The translations under genes and the position numbers were made by a program. Source: Ramlibacter tataouinensis TTB310 (GTDB taxonomy: Bacteria > Pseudomonadota > Gammaproteobacteria > Burkholderiales > Burkholderiaceae_C). Taken from it: a stretch of 64,000 nucleotides of DNA. Positions within the stretch are counted from its first letter, which is position 1, and the number at the start of each line of letters is the position of its first letter. Of this stretch, positions 1 to 8,653 are shown one piece after another. The notes beneath the pieces are model-generated. The model was not told the DNA's origin, did not search any database, and saw nothing but the letters and a program-made list of their open reading frames with translations. The stretch is from contig NC_015677.1 in assembly GCF_000215705.1 (NCBI RefSeq), positions 3,112,001 through 3,176,000 of the forward strand, written 5' to 3'.

Positions 1-377
1 TGCAGTGAGGTTCGTCCTGGCCTTGTAGCGGTCACGCGACGCGGCAGGCACGACCTCCATCTTCCGCAAGCAGCTGCTCAACAAAGCAGCACGCCCCGCA
101 AAGCCAGCAGTGGCGCCGTTTCTGGCCGGACTCCACAAGCTTGTCCCCAAGCTTCTCCACGGTGGACGTGGACAGGCGCCCGGCTCGGGTGTGCTAGGCA
201 CGTCAGACAACCAGAAGCGATTGGTTCTCGCGAATTTAGACCGGCAAGCGCGCGAACAAGGAAGCAGCAAACGGCTGAGATAATTTAAATGGCATTCCAG
301 CATGAAAGCTGAATCCATTTAGCATTTCTTTGACTCTCTTCAGAGTACGCGATATTCTGTGCTGCATCGGAGGCCAA
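1..377. other. Non-coding or unassigned leader region
   Basis: I find no convincing gene here. One plus-frame stretch without a stop (about 29-282) has no usable start codon and no family I recognise; it could be a decayed gene end. The last 100 bases are noticeably AT-richer than the rest and probably carry the hipBA promoter. Confidence 0.5.
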
Positions 378-701
378 ATGCTACATTCAACGAGCATTGT
401 TCAACAGCTGGAGAGCACCCGAAAGGCAGCCCAGCTCACGCAGGCTGAGCTGGCCGAGCGTTCCGGCGTGAATCGGATGACCGTGGGCAGGGTCGAAGCA
501 GGGCTGGACCCCCGGCTCTCGACCGTTGAAGAGCTGGCCCGGGCCCTGGGCATGGAGATCATCCTGGTTCCCAAGGCGCTTCGTCCCGAGGTGGAGAACT
601 TCGTGCGCTCGGGAGGCAAGCTGGTCGCCCAGCCCCCGGGCGTGGGCGCGCCCAAGTCCATCGTCGACCTGCTCCCGGTCCGTGCGCCCCGCCGGGGGTG
701 A
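378..701 (+). CDS. hipB: HipB-like helix-turn-helix antitoxin
   Basis: This is a small DNA-binding protein of about 107 residues, the probable antitoxin and autorepressor of the HipA kinase encoded next. An XRE/Cro-type helix-turn-helix covers residues 10-62 (TQAELAERSGVNRMTVGRVE, then LSTVEELARALGMEI). I chose the ATG at 378 because GGAGG lies five bases upstream; an earlier in-frame ATG at 330 has no such site. The stop is 12 bases before the kinase start, so the pair is cotranscribed. HipB proteins usually bind operators near their own promoter, but I did not identify an operator. The C-terminal tail (about 40 residues) is not conserved in any family I know. Confidence 0.85.
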   Translation: MLHSTSIVQQLESTRKAAQLTQAELAERSGVNRMTVGRVEAGLDPRLSTVEELARALGMEIILVPKALRPEVENFVRSGGKLVAQPPGVGAPKSIVDLLPVRAPRRG

Positions 702-713
702 CACCCCCGCCTG

Positions 714-2045
714 GTGAGCACCTCGATCCGTTACCTCAGGCTGTCCCTGCATGCGCCCGACGGCGGCAAGCAAGGCATCGGCTACCTGTCCCAGTACGGC
801 GACATCCTGCGCGTCTCCTTCGACGAGGCCTACATCGCCGACACGAACCGGCTCACCCTCTCGCTGAACTACCGCGGCGAGGACGAGGCGGCCACGCAGA
901 AGATCCTGCGCGCCGGGCGCGACGAACGCCTGGTCCGCAACGACGGACGCTGGCCGCATTTCTTCCAGAACCTGCTGCCCGAAGCCCACAACCGCGACCG
1001 CCTCGCGAAGGAACGGGGCTGCTCACCCGACGACGAGTTCGAGCTGCTGGCGGCCGCCGGCCATGACCTGATGGGCGCGGTGGAAGCCGAGCCCACGGCG
1101 CGAGGCGAGGACATACCGCAGGTGGTCCGCCACTGGCACACCTCGCTGGGGCTGGACGTCCTGGAGCCGGGGTTCGTGGAGGAGCCGGTGGAAGACGCCG
1201 CGGCCTTGCCCGGGGTGGTGACCAAGTTTTCCGCGATCCAGGAGGGGCGGCGCTACGTGGTCAAGCGGCATGGGGAAGCCGGCCACTACATCCTGAAGCT
1301 GCCGTCCATCCGGCACCCCGACCTGGTCGCCAACGAATTCGCCGGCTACCAGCTGTGCGCGGCGCTCGGGCTCGACTGCGCCGAGGCAAAGGTCATCGGC
1401 AAGGCGGATGCCGAACTGCCCGAGCAGGTGCCCTTCGACCAGATCCTCGCGGTCAAGCGGTTCGACCGCAAGGACGGCCGTCGCGTGCACATGGAGGAGT
1501 TCGCCCAGGTGCTGGGGTATCCGCCCCGCCACAAGTACGGCAAGGGCATCGCGCAGGACTACACGAGGATGCTGGCCACCCTGAACGCGCTCTCCACGCG
1601 TCCGGCACGGGACGTGCGCGAGTTCCTGGCGCGCTTCGTGGCCTTCATCCTGATAGGCAACACCGACGCGCACCTGAAGAACTGGTCGCTCATGTACCCG
1701 GACGGGCATGAGCCGCAGCTCGCGCCGCTCTATGACCCGGTCTGCGTCAGCGCCTTTTTCGCCGGCGAGGACGAAAGGACCTACGGGGTCAATCGCACCA
1801 TCGACAGGACGCTTCGCGCCTTCACCTGGAACGACCTGGAAACGCTGATCCACAGCGCCGGACTCTCCCGACCCGCACACCTGATGCGCATGTGCCGGGA
1901 CACGGTAAGGAAGGCACAGGCGGCATGGCCGGCTCTCCTGGAGAGCGCGCCTGCCAACGTGCGCGAGTCTGTCACCGGGCGGCTCCATGGCGGTGTGGCG
2001 CTGGCGGCAGCCAGCCCGGCCCCGATCCTCAGGCCTTCGCCCTGA
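714..2045 (+). CDS. hipA: HipA-family serine/threonine kinase toxin
   Basis: This is a HipA-type toxin kinase of 443 residues, close to the usual length. E. coli HipA phosphorylates glutamyl-tRNA synthetase and causes growth arrest; the target here is inferred only. The N-terminal HipA domain occupies about residues 1-110 and the kinase-like domain about 155-420. Expected catalytic features are visible: a phosphate-binding lysine region (YILKLPS), the catalytic loop IGNTDAHLKNWS with Asp318, and the metal-binding Asp341 in LYDPVC. It starts at GTG just after hipB, the normal antitoxin-first order. It converges on the aminotransferase gene with a 30 bp gap. No frameshift or missing key residue was seen, so the system should be functional. 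Confidence 0.9.
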   Translation: MSTSIRYLRLSLHAPDGGKQGIGYLSQYGDILRVSFDEAYIADTNRLTLSLNYRGEDEAATQKILRAGRDERLVRNDGRWPHFFQNLLPEAHNRDRLAKERGCSPDDEFELLAAAGHDLMGAVEAEPTARGEDIPQVVRHWHTSLGLDVLEPGFVEEPVEDAAALPGVVTKFSAIQEGRRYVVKRHGEAGHYILKLPSIRHPDLVANEFAGYQLCAALGLDCAEAKVIGKADAELPEQVPFDQILAVKRFDRKDGRRVHMEEFAQVLGYPPRHKYGKGIAQDYTRMLATLNALSTRPARDVREFLARFVAFILIGNTDAHLKNWSLMYPDGHEPQLAPLYDPVCVSAFFAGEDERTYGVNRTIDRTLRAFTWNDLETLIHSAGLSRPAHLMRMCRDTVRKAQAAWPALLESAPANVRESVTGRLHGGVALAAASPAPILRPSP

Positions 2046-2075
2046 GCGCCGGGTCGTTCTACGCCCTGTGCACCA

Positions 2076-3293
2076 TCAGGTTGCCGGGGCCTCTGCAAGC
2101 GCCAGGCAGGCCGAGCGCAGCCGGGCCAGTCCTTCCTCCAGCTTCGCCTGGGAGGCCGCGAACGAGATGCGGAAGAACGGCGACACGCCATAGGCGCCGC
2201 CCTGCAGCACGGCGAGGTTGTGCGCGTCCAGCAGGTGCAGCACGAAATCCTCGTCGCTGCGCAGCGCCTGCCCGGCAGGCGTGCGGCGCCCGATCAGCTG
2301 GCGGCACGAGGGGAACAGGTAGAAGGCACCCTCCGGCGCGTGGCATTCGATGCCAGGCAGCCGGTTCAGCGCCTCCACCATGAAGTCGCGCCGCTGCTGG
2401 AAGATGCGCTTGCGCTCCTCCATGAAGCCCTGCGGGCCGGTGAGGGCCTCGACGGTGGCCGCCTGGGTGATGGACGAGGGGTTGCTCGTGCTTTGCGACT
2501 GCAGCTTCACCATCGCCTTGATCAGCTCGGCCGGGCCGGCGCCGTACCCCAGCCGCCAGCCGGTCATGGCGTAGGACTTGGAGACGCCGTTGACGGTGAG
2601 CGTGCGCTCCTTCAGCGCCGGCTCGGCCTGCGCTATGGTGGCGAAGCGCCGGCCGTCGTACAGCACGTGCTCGTAGATGTCGTCGGTGAGCACCCAGACG
2701 TGGGGGTGCCGCAGCAGCACCTTCGCCAGGCCCTGCAGCTCCTCGAGCGTGTAGGTGGCGCCGCTGGGATTGTTGGGGGCATTGAGCACCAGCCACTTGG
2801 TGCGCGGCGTGATGGCCGCCTCCAGGTCCTCGGGCCGCAGCTTGAAGCCGTTGCCGGGCGGGCAGTCCACGAACACCGGCTTGCCGTCGGCCAGCAGCAC
2901 GATGTCCGGGTAGGACACCCAGTACGGCGTGGGCACGATCACTTCGTCGCCGGCCTCCACCGTGCACATGAGCGCATTGAAGACGATCTGCTTGCCCCCG
3001 GTGCCGGCGACGATCTCCTGCGGCCGGTAGGCCAGGCCGTTGTCGCGCCGGAACTTCCCTGCGATGGCTTCCTTGAGCTCGGGCGTGCCGCCGACGTCGG
3101 TGTACTTGGTCCTGGAGGAGGCCATGGCCCGCGCGGCGGCCTCGCACACGTTGGGCGGCGTGTCGAAGTCCGGCTCGCCGGCGGTCAGGCCCACGATGTC
3201 GCGGCCCTGCGCCCGCAGCTCGCGCGCGCGCTGGCCCGCCATCGAGCTGGGCGAGGGTTTGATCCGGTTGAGTCGGGCGGCGATGCGGGTCAT
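2076..3293 (-). CDS. Class I/II PLP-dependent aminotransferase (aspartate aminotransferase-like)
   Basis: A pyridoxal-phosphate aminotransferase of 405 residues, fold type I, probably using aspartate, tyrosine or a related amino donor with a 2-oxo acid. The PLP lysine is Lys239 in the motif SKSYAMTGWR. The NNPSG turn is at 174-178, the FFRISF substrate-carboxylate arginine motif lies near residue 381, and DDIYEHVLYDG is at 204-214. The ATG at 3293 is supported by GGAG nine bases upstream. It is the last gene of a likely four-gene operon (Bug receptor, leuC-like, leuD-like, this gene), separated from leuD by only 10 bp. That context suggests it processes an amino acid or 2-oxo acid linked to the dicarboxylate handled by the hydro-lyase. 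Confidence 0.88.
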   Translation of the reverse strand: MTRIAARLNRIKPSPSSMAGQRARELRAQGRDIVGLTAGEPDFDTPPNVCEAAARAMASSRTKYTDVGGTPELKEAIAGKFRRDNGLAYRPQEIVAGTGGKQIVFNALMCTVEAGDEVIVPTPYWVSYPDIVLLADGKPVFVDCPPGNGFKLRPEDLEAAITPRTKWLVLNAPNNPSGATYTLEELQGLAKVLLRHPHVWVLTDDIYEHVLYDGRRFATIAQAEPALKERTLTVNGVSKSYAMTGWRLGYGAGPAELIKAMVKLQSQSTSNPSSITQAATVEALTGPQGFMEERKRIFQQRRDFMVEALNRLPGIECHAPEGAFYLFPSCRQLIGRRTPAGQALRSDEDFVLHLLDAHNLAVLQGGAYGVSPFFRISFAASQAKLEEGLARLRSACLALAEAPAT

Positions 3294-3303
3294 GGTTCTC
3301 CAG

Positions 3304-3798
3304 TCACATGAGGCGGCCATGCGCGCGCAGGTAGGGCAGCAGCCCCCCGGCCTCGCGCATGGCCAGAACGAACTCGGGCAGGGGCTCGGCTTCGATGATG
3401 CGGCCGCCGTCCACCCGGATCCTGGCGCCCTGCCCGTCCACCTCGATGTCGAGCCGGGCGCCTTCGGCGATCCCATGGGTGTCGGCGGTCAGCGCGAGCA
3501 GGCCGTTGTTGACCGCGTTGCGCCAGTAGGTGCGGGCGAAGCTGCGGGCGACCACGGCCTGGATGCCCGCGCCGCGAACCACCGTGACCGCGACCTCCAT
3601 CGCGGAGCCGCAGCCGAAATTGCGGCCCGCCACCAGGATGTCCCCCGGCTGCACGCTGGCGGCGAACGCGGGCGCCAGATCCTCCAGCAGATAGTGGCGC
3701 AGGACCTGCGGGTCCAGGCTGTCCTTCTTGCGGCGCGAGGAGATGATGTAGTCGGTGTTGACGTCGTCGCCGAGCACGCGGGCGCGGCCCGGGTTCAT
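3304..3798 (-). CDS. leuD: LeuD-type hydro-lyase small subunit (3-isopropylmalate dehydratase family)
   Basis: The swivel-domain subunit (164 residues) of a two-subunit aconitase-family dehydratase. Conserved motifs are DDVNTDYI near the N-terminus, GRNFGCGSAMEVA (substrate-binding loop) and ARSFARTYWRNAVNNGL. It starts in a 4-base ATGA overlap with the stop of the large subunit, so the two are translationally coupled. Members include isopropylmalate, homoaconitate, citraconate/methylmalate and dimethylmalate dehydratases. The location beside Bug receptors, CaiB and CitE genes, with no leuA or leuB, makes a catabolic dehydratase more likely than leucine synthesis; that is an inference. Confidence 0.85.
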   Translation of the reverse strand: MNPGRARVLGDDVNTDYIISSRRKKDSLDPQVLRHYLLEDLAPAFAASVQPGDILVAGRNFGCGSAMEVAVTVVRGAGIQAVVARSFARTYWRNAVNNGLLALTADTHGIAEGARLDIEVDGQGARIRVDGGRIIEAEPLPEFVLAMREAGGLLPYLRAHGRLM

Positions 3799-5066
3799 GC
3801 CGCCTCCCCCGCACCCAGCGTCCCGCGCACCGCCGCCTGCGCGCACGACCGCGGCGAGGCCAGGAAGATCTCCGCCTGCGCGTTGCCCATGCGGCCCTTG
3901 AAGTTGCGGTTGGCGGTGGAGACCACCCGCACGCCGCCGGCGGGTGCGCTGCCGCAGGTGCCGCAACAGGCGCCGCAGCCGGGCGCCTGCACGGTGGCGC
4001 CGAAGGCGCGGAACTCCTCCAGCAGTCCCTGCTGTTCCAGCTCGGCCCGGATGCTCTCGGACGCCGGCGTCACCACCAGCGTCACGCCGGGCGCGACGCC
4101 GCCGCCGGCGCGCAGCACGTCCAGCGCCTCGCGGTAGTCCTTGGCCCGCCCGCCGGTGCAGGTGCCCAGGTAGACCAGGTCGACGGGGACTTCGGCGGTG
4201 CCAGCCAAGTCCTGCACGTTGTCCACCCGGTGCGGCAGCGCGACCTGGGGCACCACGTCGCCCAGGTCCAGCGCCAGGGTGCCGCTGTAGCCGGCGCCCT
4301 CGTCCGCCGCCACCGGCTGGAAATCGTCCGCCGTGCGCTGCGCGAGGAAGGCCCGGGTGCAGGCGTCGAAGGGGAACAGCCCCGCCTTGGCGCCCATCTC
4401 CACCGACATGTTGGCCAGGAGGATGCGGTCGTCCATGTCCAGGTGCGCCAGTCCGGGACCGCCGAACTCCAGCGCGAGATAGCCCGCCCCGTCGGCGCCG
4501 AGCCGCCGTGCGAGCGTGAGCGCGACGTCCTTGGCCGAAACGCCGGCGCGCAGCTGCCCGGTCAGCTCGACGCGCAGGGACGCGGGCACCTTCAGCCAGA
4601 CCTGGCCGCAGGCCAGCACGCCGGCGAAATCGGACGAGCCGATGCCGGTGCCGAAGGCATTGAGGGCGCCGTACGAGACCGCATGGGAATCCGCCGCCAC
4701 GACGAGCCGGCCGGGCAGGACGTGCCCGCGCTCGATCATCAGCTGGTGGCCGATGCCCTCGCCCACCTCGAACAGCGCGATGCCGTGCAGGCGGGCGTAG
4801 CCGCGCGCGGTCTGCTGCAAGGCCAGGGCGCGCTCGCCCGACAGGCCGCCATAGTGGTCCATGGCGAAGAACAGCTTCTCCCGGCGGGCCGGGGCCGGCA
4901 AGGGGCCGTCCGAGATCTGGCGCAGGTAGTCCAGCGCCATCGGGACCGAGCCGTCCGTGCCCATGGCCGCGTCGACCTCGCACACCACCACCTCGCCAGC
5001 GCGCACCGGCCGGCCGGCGGCACGCGACAGCAGCTTCTCCGCCATCGTTGCGGGACGGCTTGTCAT
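3795..5066 (-). CDS. leuC: LeuC-type hydro-lyase large subunit (aconitase superfamily, 4Fe-4S)
   Basis: The catalytic iron-sulfur subunit (423 residues) of an isopropylmalate-dehydratase-like enzyme. The three cluster ligands are in place: Cys303 in LGTCTGGR, and Cys364 and Cys367 in PGCGACCGTC. ADSHAVSYGALNAFGTGIGS (residues 125-144) is the usual substrate-site motif. I used the ATG at 5066; an ATG at 5045 (MAEKLLSRAAG) fits homologue N-termini equally well, and neither has a strong ribosome site. It overlaps leuD by four bases and follows the Bug receptor gene by about 20 bp. The role is probably reversible hydration or dehydration of a C4-C6 dicarboxylate; the exact substrate cannot be read from sequence. 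Confidence 0.88.
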   Translation of the reverse strand: MTSRPATMAEKLLSRAAGRPVRAGEVVVCEVDAAMGTDGSVPMALDYLRQISDGPLPAPARREKLFFAMDHYGGLSGERALALQQTARGYARLHGIALFEVGEGIGHQLMIERGHVLPGRLVVAADSHAVSYGALNAFGTGIGSSDFAGVLACGQVWLKVPASLRVELTGQLRAGVSAKDVALTLARRLGADGAGYLALEFGGPGLAHLDMDDRILLANMSVEMGAKAGLFPFDACTRAFLAQRTADDFQPVAADEGAGYSGTLALDLGDVVPQVALPHRVDNVQDLAGTAEVPVDLVYLGTCTGGRAKDYREALDVLRAGGGVAPGVTLVVTPASESIRAELEQQGLLEEFRAFGATVQAPGCGACCGTCGSAPAGGVRVVSTANRNFKGRMGNAQAEIFLASPRSCAQAAVRGTLGAGEAA

Positions 5067-5086
5067 GAGGGAGTCGGCGCGCCGGC

Positions 5087-6079
5087 TCAGTTCAGCGCGA
5101 TGCCGGCCGTCTTGATGAGCTTGCCCCACTTCTCGTTCTCCGCGCGCATGTGCCGCGTGAACGCTTCCGGCGGGCCGCCCACGGGTTCGACGCCCATGGC
5201 CGCGAACTTCTGGCGCACCTCGTCCATCTTCAGCACCCGGTCGATCGCGCCGTTGAGCTTGGCGACGATGACCGGCGGGGTGGCGGCCGGCGCGACGATG
5301 CCGCTCCAGGACAGGGACTCGTAGCCCTTGATGCCGGCCTCGTCCAGCGTGGGCACGTCGGGCAGCGACGGCAGGCGCTTGGTGCTGGTGACCGCGAGCG
5401 CGCGCAGCTTGCCCTGCTGCACGAAGCCCATGGACGACGGCGCGTTGTCGAACAGCATGGTGACCTGGCCGGCCATGACGTCCGTGAGCGCCTGCGAGCT
5501 GCCCTTGTACGGCACGTGCATGATGTCCACGCCCGCCATGGCCTTGAACAGCTCGGCCGAGAGGTGGGTGGAACTGCCCGCGCCCGAGGAGGCGAAGCTG
5601 AGCGTGCCGGGCTTGCCCTTGGCCAGGGCGACCAGCTCCGCGACGCTGCGGGCCGGCACCGTGGGCGGCACCACCAGGATGTTGGTGATCAGCGAGGTGT
5701 AGCTCACCGGCGCGAAGTCCCTGGCCGCGTCGTAGCTCATGTTCTTGTAGAGGTGGCCGTTGATGGCCAGCACGCCGGTCGTGCCCATGAGCAGCGTGTA
5801 GCCGTCGGCCGGTGCCTTGGCCACGGCATCGGCGCCGATGTTGCCGCCGGCGCCGCCCCGGTTGTCGACCACGAAGGGCTGCTTCAGCTCCACCGCCAGC
5901 TTGTCCGCCAGCAGGCGGGCCACCACGTCGGTGGAACCCCCGGCCGCGAAGGGCACGATGATGCGCACGGGCTTGTTCGGGTAGGCATCGGCTTCGCCGT
6001 TCGGGGCCGCGGCCGACGCCGGGAGCATGCTGGCGAAGACACCGAACGCCGCGAGGGCGTTGCGCAGGAGGGTTTTCAC
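5087..6079 (-). CDS. Bug-family periplasmic solute receptor (tripartite tricarboxylate transporter)
   Basis: A secreted solute-binding protein of 330 residues with an N-terminal signal peptide (MKTLLRNALAAFGVFASM, cleavage near ASAAA). It carries the Bug landmarks: YPNKPVRIIVPFAAGGSTD (substrate-binding loop), GGAGGNIGADAVAKAPADGYTL and the FAPVSYTSL region. Bug proteins bind carboxylates and aromatic acids for TctAB permeases, but no tctA or tctB gene is present here, as is common for orphan Bug genes in Burkholderiales. It starts at GTG. It heads the leuCD-aminotransferase operon and is divergent from a LysR regulator, so its ligand is probably the substrate of that pathway and the inducer-linked compound. 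Confidence 0.92.
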   Translation of the reverse strand: MKTLLRNALAAFGVFASMLPASAAAPNGEADAYPNKPVRIIVPFAAGGSTDVVARLLADKLAVELKQPFVVDNRGGAGGNIGADAVAKAPADGYTLLMGTTGVLAINGHLYKNMSYDAARDFAPVSYTSLITNILVVPPTVPARSVAELVALAKGKPGTLSFASSGAGSSTHLSAELFKAMAGVDIMHVPYKGSSQALTDVMAGQVTMLFDNAPSSMGFVQQGKLRALAVTSTKRLPSLPDVPTLDEAGIKGYESLSWSGIVAPAATPPVIVAKLNGAIDRVLKMDEVRQKFAAMGVEPVGGPPEAFTRHMRAENEKWGKLIKTAGIALN

Positions 6080-6180
6080 GGTGGGGCCTCGTTCGGGTGG
6101 GGAGCGTTCGGGCGGGTGCCACGAGCCGCGACGATTCTGCGAGGCCTTCTATCTCTCTACAAACCAGAAATTCCGACCTA

Positions 6181-6200
6181 TTATTCGCGTTCCGCGATAA
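6181..6200. promoter_or_regulatory. Candidate LysR operator between Bug and lysR genes
   Basis: An imperfect dyad, TTAT-t-CGCG / CGCG-ATAA, lies in the 146 bp gap between divergent genes, 25 bp before the LysR start. LysR proteins usually bind such a dyad (T-N11-A type) between themselves and the target operon. This is inferred from position and symmetry only. Confidence 0.35.
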
Positions 6201-6225
6201 CTGCCCGTGGCCGGGACCGGGGCGC

Positions 6226-7170
6226 ATGACCGATCGAGTGACCCTCAAGCATCTGCGCTCGTTTGCGGCGGTGGCCGAGACGGGCTCGTTCACGCTGGCG
6301 GCGGCCCGCCTGTGCGTCACCCAGTCGGCGCTGACGGCGGTGATCCAGCAGTTCGAGGAGGCGGTCGGCCAGAGGATGTTCGACCGGTCCACGCGCCGCG
6401 TCAGCCTGACGCGCCAGGCCGAACAGTTCCTGCCCGAGGCCTTGCGCGTGCTGCACAGCTTCGACAACGCCGTGGGCGACCTGATGGCGCTGTCCAGCGG
6501 GCGCAGCGGCCAGATCCGCATCGCCGCGGCCGCCTCCGTGATCCGGCACTTCCTCGCGCGCTCGCTGGAGGAGTTCCGCCTCGGCTATCCCGACATCAGC
6601 ATCACCTTGCGCGACGCGGCTGCGAGGGAGGTGGAACGCCTGGTGATCGAAGGCGAGGTGGACTTCGGCATCGAGAGCAGCTACCAGCCTTCCGAGAGCC
6701 TGCAGTACGTGCCGCTGGTGAACGACCGCTACGGCGTGGTCTGCCGCAGGGACCTGCCGGTGGCCGCGCTGCAGGCGCCGCTGCGCTGGGCGGACCTCCC
6801 CGCGGCGGGCTACGTGTCCTTCAGCGCGGACACCGGCATCGGCCACTTCCTGCGGCGGCACGCGGCGCACTGGCCGGTGCTGCGCCAGGCGCACGACGAG
6901 GTGAGCAGCACCACCTCGCTGTTCACCCTGCTGGGCGCCGGCTCGCGGTACTCCGTCGTGCCGGCGATGGCGTTCCGCGAAACGGAGTTCCCGGAACTGG
7001 TCTTTCGCGAACTGGTGGACCCGCCGCTGTCGCGCGAGATCTGCCTGATCACCCGGCGCCTGCGCTCGCTCTCGTCCAATGCCGAGCGGCTGCTGAAGGT
7101 CGTGGTGTCCAACCTGCACCAGGCGCGCCTGCCGGCCGGGGCGGAGGTGGTGGTCGGGCCGGCCCGGTAG
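6226..7170 (+). CDS. LysR-family transcriptional regulator
   Basis: A regulator of 314 residues. The winged helix-turn-helix is at residues 5-62 (LKHLRSFAAVAETGSFTLAAARL, then QRMFDRSTRRVSLT), followed by a LysR substrate-binding domain from about residue 93. I chose the ATG at 6226 because the family N-terminus (T.LKHLRSF) begins there; the frame is open farther upstream, through the intergenic region. It is transcribed away from the Bug-leuCD-aminotransferase operon, the classic arrangement for a LysR activator of the neighbouring operon with a carboxylate co-inducer. Confidence 0.9.
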   Translation: MTDRVTLKHLRSFAAVAETGSFTLAAARLCVTQSALTAVIQQFEEAVGQRMFDRSTRRVSLTRQAEQFLPEALRVLHSFDNAVGDLMALSSGRSGQIRIAAAASVIRHFLARSLEEFRLGYPDISITLRDAAAREVERLVIEGEVDFGIESSYQPSESLQYVPLVNDRYGVVCRRDLPVAALQAPLRWADLPAAGYVSFSADTGIGHFLRRHAAHWPVLRQAHDEVSSTTSLFTLLGAGSRYSVVPAMAFRETEFPELVFRELVDPPLSREICLITRRLRSLSSNAERLLKVVVSNLHQARLPAGAEVVVGPAR

Positions 7171-7186
7171 CAGGAGCGTGTAAAGC

Positions 7187-8578
7187 CTACCGCGGCCGGC
7201 GAAGATGCCAGTCGGTGGCGTCCTGGTAGGCCCAGCCTATGCGCAGCGCCGTCGCCTCGTCGTAGGCGCGGCACACGACCTGCAGTGACGTGGGCAGGCC
7301 ATCGGGCGCGCTGCCGTTGGGCAGCGCCAGCCCGCACAGGTCGAGGAAGTTGCCGAAGCGGGTGAAGTGCGCCGGCGCCTTGGTCTGGTCCACCTCCTCC
7401 AGCGGCAGCGCCGTTGTCATCGTGGTCGGCGTCAGCAGCGCGTCGATGCCCTCGAGCGCCGACTCGAACTTGCGCTTCATCTCCTGCCGCACCTGCAGCG
7501 CCTCGATGTAAGACTGCGCGCTGATGTTGCGGCCCGCCGCGATGCGCGGCCGCACGTGCGGATCCAGGGGGGCGCTCTCGTCGTCGATCAGCTCGTGGTA
7601 CAGCGCATAGCTCTCGGCGGCCATGATCCGCAGGTTGAAGGCGGCGACGTCGGCGAACAGGAAAGGCAGGTCGACCGGCACGATCTCGGCGCCCAGGCGT
7701 TCCAGGTCCTGCAGCGAGCGGTCGTACGCGGCGAGCACGTCGGCCGACGCGAACTGGCGCTCCACTTCGGGCATTCGCGCCAGGCGCATCCCGCGCACGC
7801 CGCGCTTGAGGGTCGGCATGGGGTCGGTGAAAGGCAGGCCCAGCGTGAGCGGGTCCTGCCGGTCCGGCCCCTGCATGGCCATGTACAACAGGGCCGCGTC
7901 CTCGACCGAGCGCGCCATCGGGCCGGGCGTGTCGAGGGTCGGGCTCAGGGGCAGCACGCCATGCGTGCTCACGCGGCCTATCGTGGTCTTCAGGCCGGTG
8001 ATGCCGCACCACGACGCCGGCATGCGCACGGAACCGCCGGTGTCGGTGCCGACCGCCCAGGGCGCCAGCCCGGCGGCGACGGCCACCGCCGATCCGCTGC
8101 TGGAGCCGCCCGGCGTGCGCGCCCGTGCCATGTCCCAGGGATTCCACGGCGTGCCGCGCAGCGAGTTGGTGCCCCAGCCGCCCATCGCGAATTCCACGGT
8201 GTGGGTCTTGCCGAGCACGATCATGCCTTGCGCTATCAGCTTTTGCGCCAGCGTGGCGGTACGCGTCGCCCGTCTCGTCTTCCACACCTCGCTGCCGCCC
8301 GTCACCATCTTGCCCTCGAGCTCGACCAGGTCCTTCAGCGCGATGGGGATGCCGTGCAGCGGGCCGATCGCGTGGCCCGAGCGGATCGCCGCCTCGGCGC
8401 CGCGCGCCGCCAGCCGGGCTTCGTCCGCATACACCTCGACGTAGGCATGCAGCTTGGGATCTTGCGCATGGATGCGGGCCAGATAGGCCTCCGTGAGCTC
8501 GACGGGCGAGAGCCGGCAGGACATCAGTTGCTGCGAAAGCTGGTGCGCGGGCAGCTGGGTCAAGTCTTGTTGTGCCAT
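7187..8578 (-). CDS. Amidase (amidase signature family, GatA-like)
   Basis: A 463-residue amidase-signature hydrolase. The Ser-cisSer-Lys triad is readable: Lys82 (IALKDLVE), Ser159 (TPGGSSSGSA) and nucleophile Ser183 (GTDTGGSVRMPA). It hydrolyses an amide to acid plus ammonia; family members act on aryl or alkyl amides, ureidocarboxylates and Gln-tRNA. There is no gatB or gatC here, so a catabolic amidase is more likely than the tRNA amidotransferase. It is divergent from the LysR gene at 8654 and sits among dicarboxylate genes, so it could release the acid taken up or processed by the island. Length and motifs look complete. Confidence 0.88.
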   Translation of the reverse strand: MAQQDLTQLPAHQLSQQLMSCRLSPVELTEAYLARIHAQDPKLHAYVEVYADEARLAARGAEAAIRSGHAIGPLHGIPIALKDLVELEGKMVTGGSEVWKTRRATRTATLAQKLIAQGMIVLGKTHTVEFAMGGWGTNSLRGTPWNPWDMARARTPGGSSSGSAVAVAAGLAPWAVGTDTGGSVRMPASWCGITGLKTTIGRVSTHGVLPLSPTLDTPGPMARSVEDAALLYMAMQGPDRQDPLTLGLPFTDPMPTLKRGVRGMRLARMPEVERQFASADVLAAYDRSLQDLERLGAEIVPVDLPFLFADVAAFNLRIMAAESYALYHELIDDESAPLDPHVRPRIAAGRNISAQSYIEALQVRQEMKRKFESALEGIDALLTPTTMTTALPLEEVDQTKAPAHFTRFGNFLDLCGLALPNGSAPDGLPTSLQVVCRAYDEATALRIGWAYQDATDWHLRRPR

Positions 8579-8653
8579 GGCGGGCAATTTATCGCCGGCA
8601 TCCACCCGGGCAAAATCATTTATTTGAGGCGGGGTTGATAACATTTGCCGATC

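Noticed and set aside
29..282. Start-less open stretch at the left end
   Set aside because: No start codon, no recognised homology and no ribosome site; kept as unassigned sequence.
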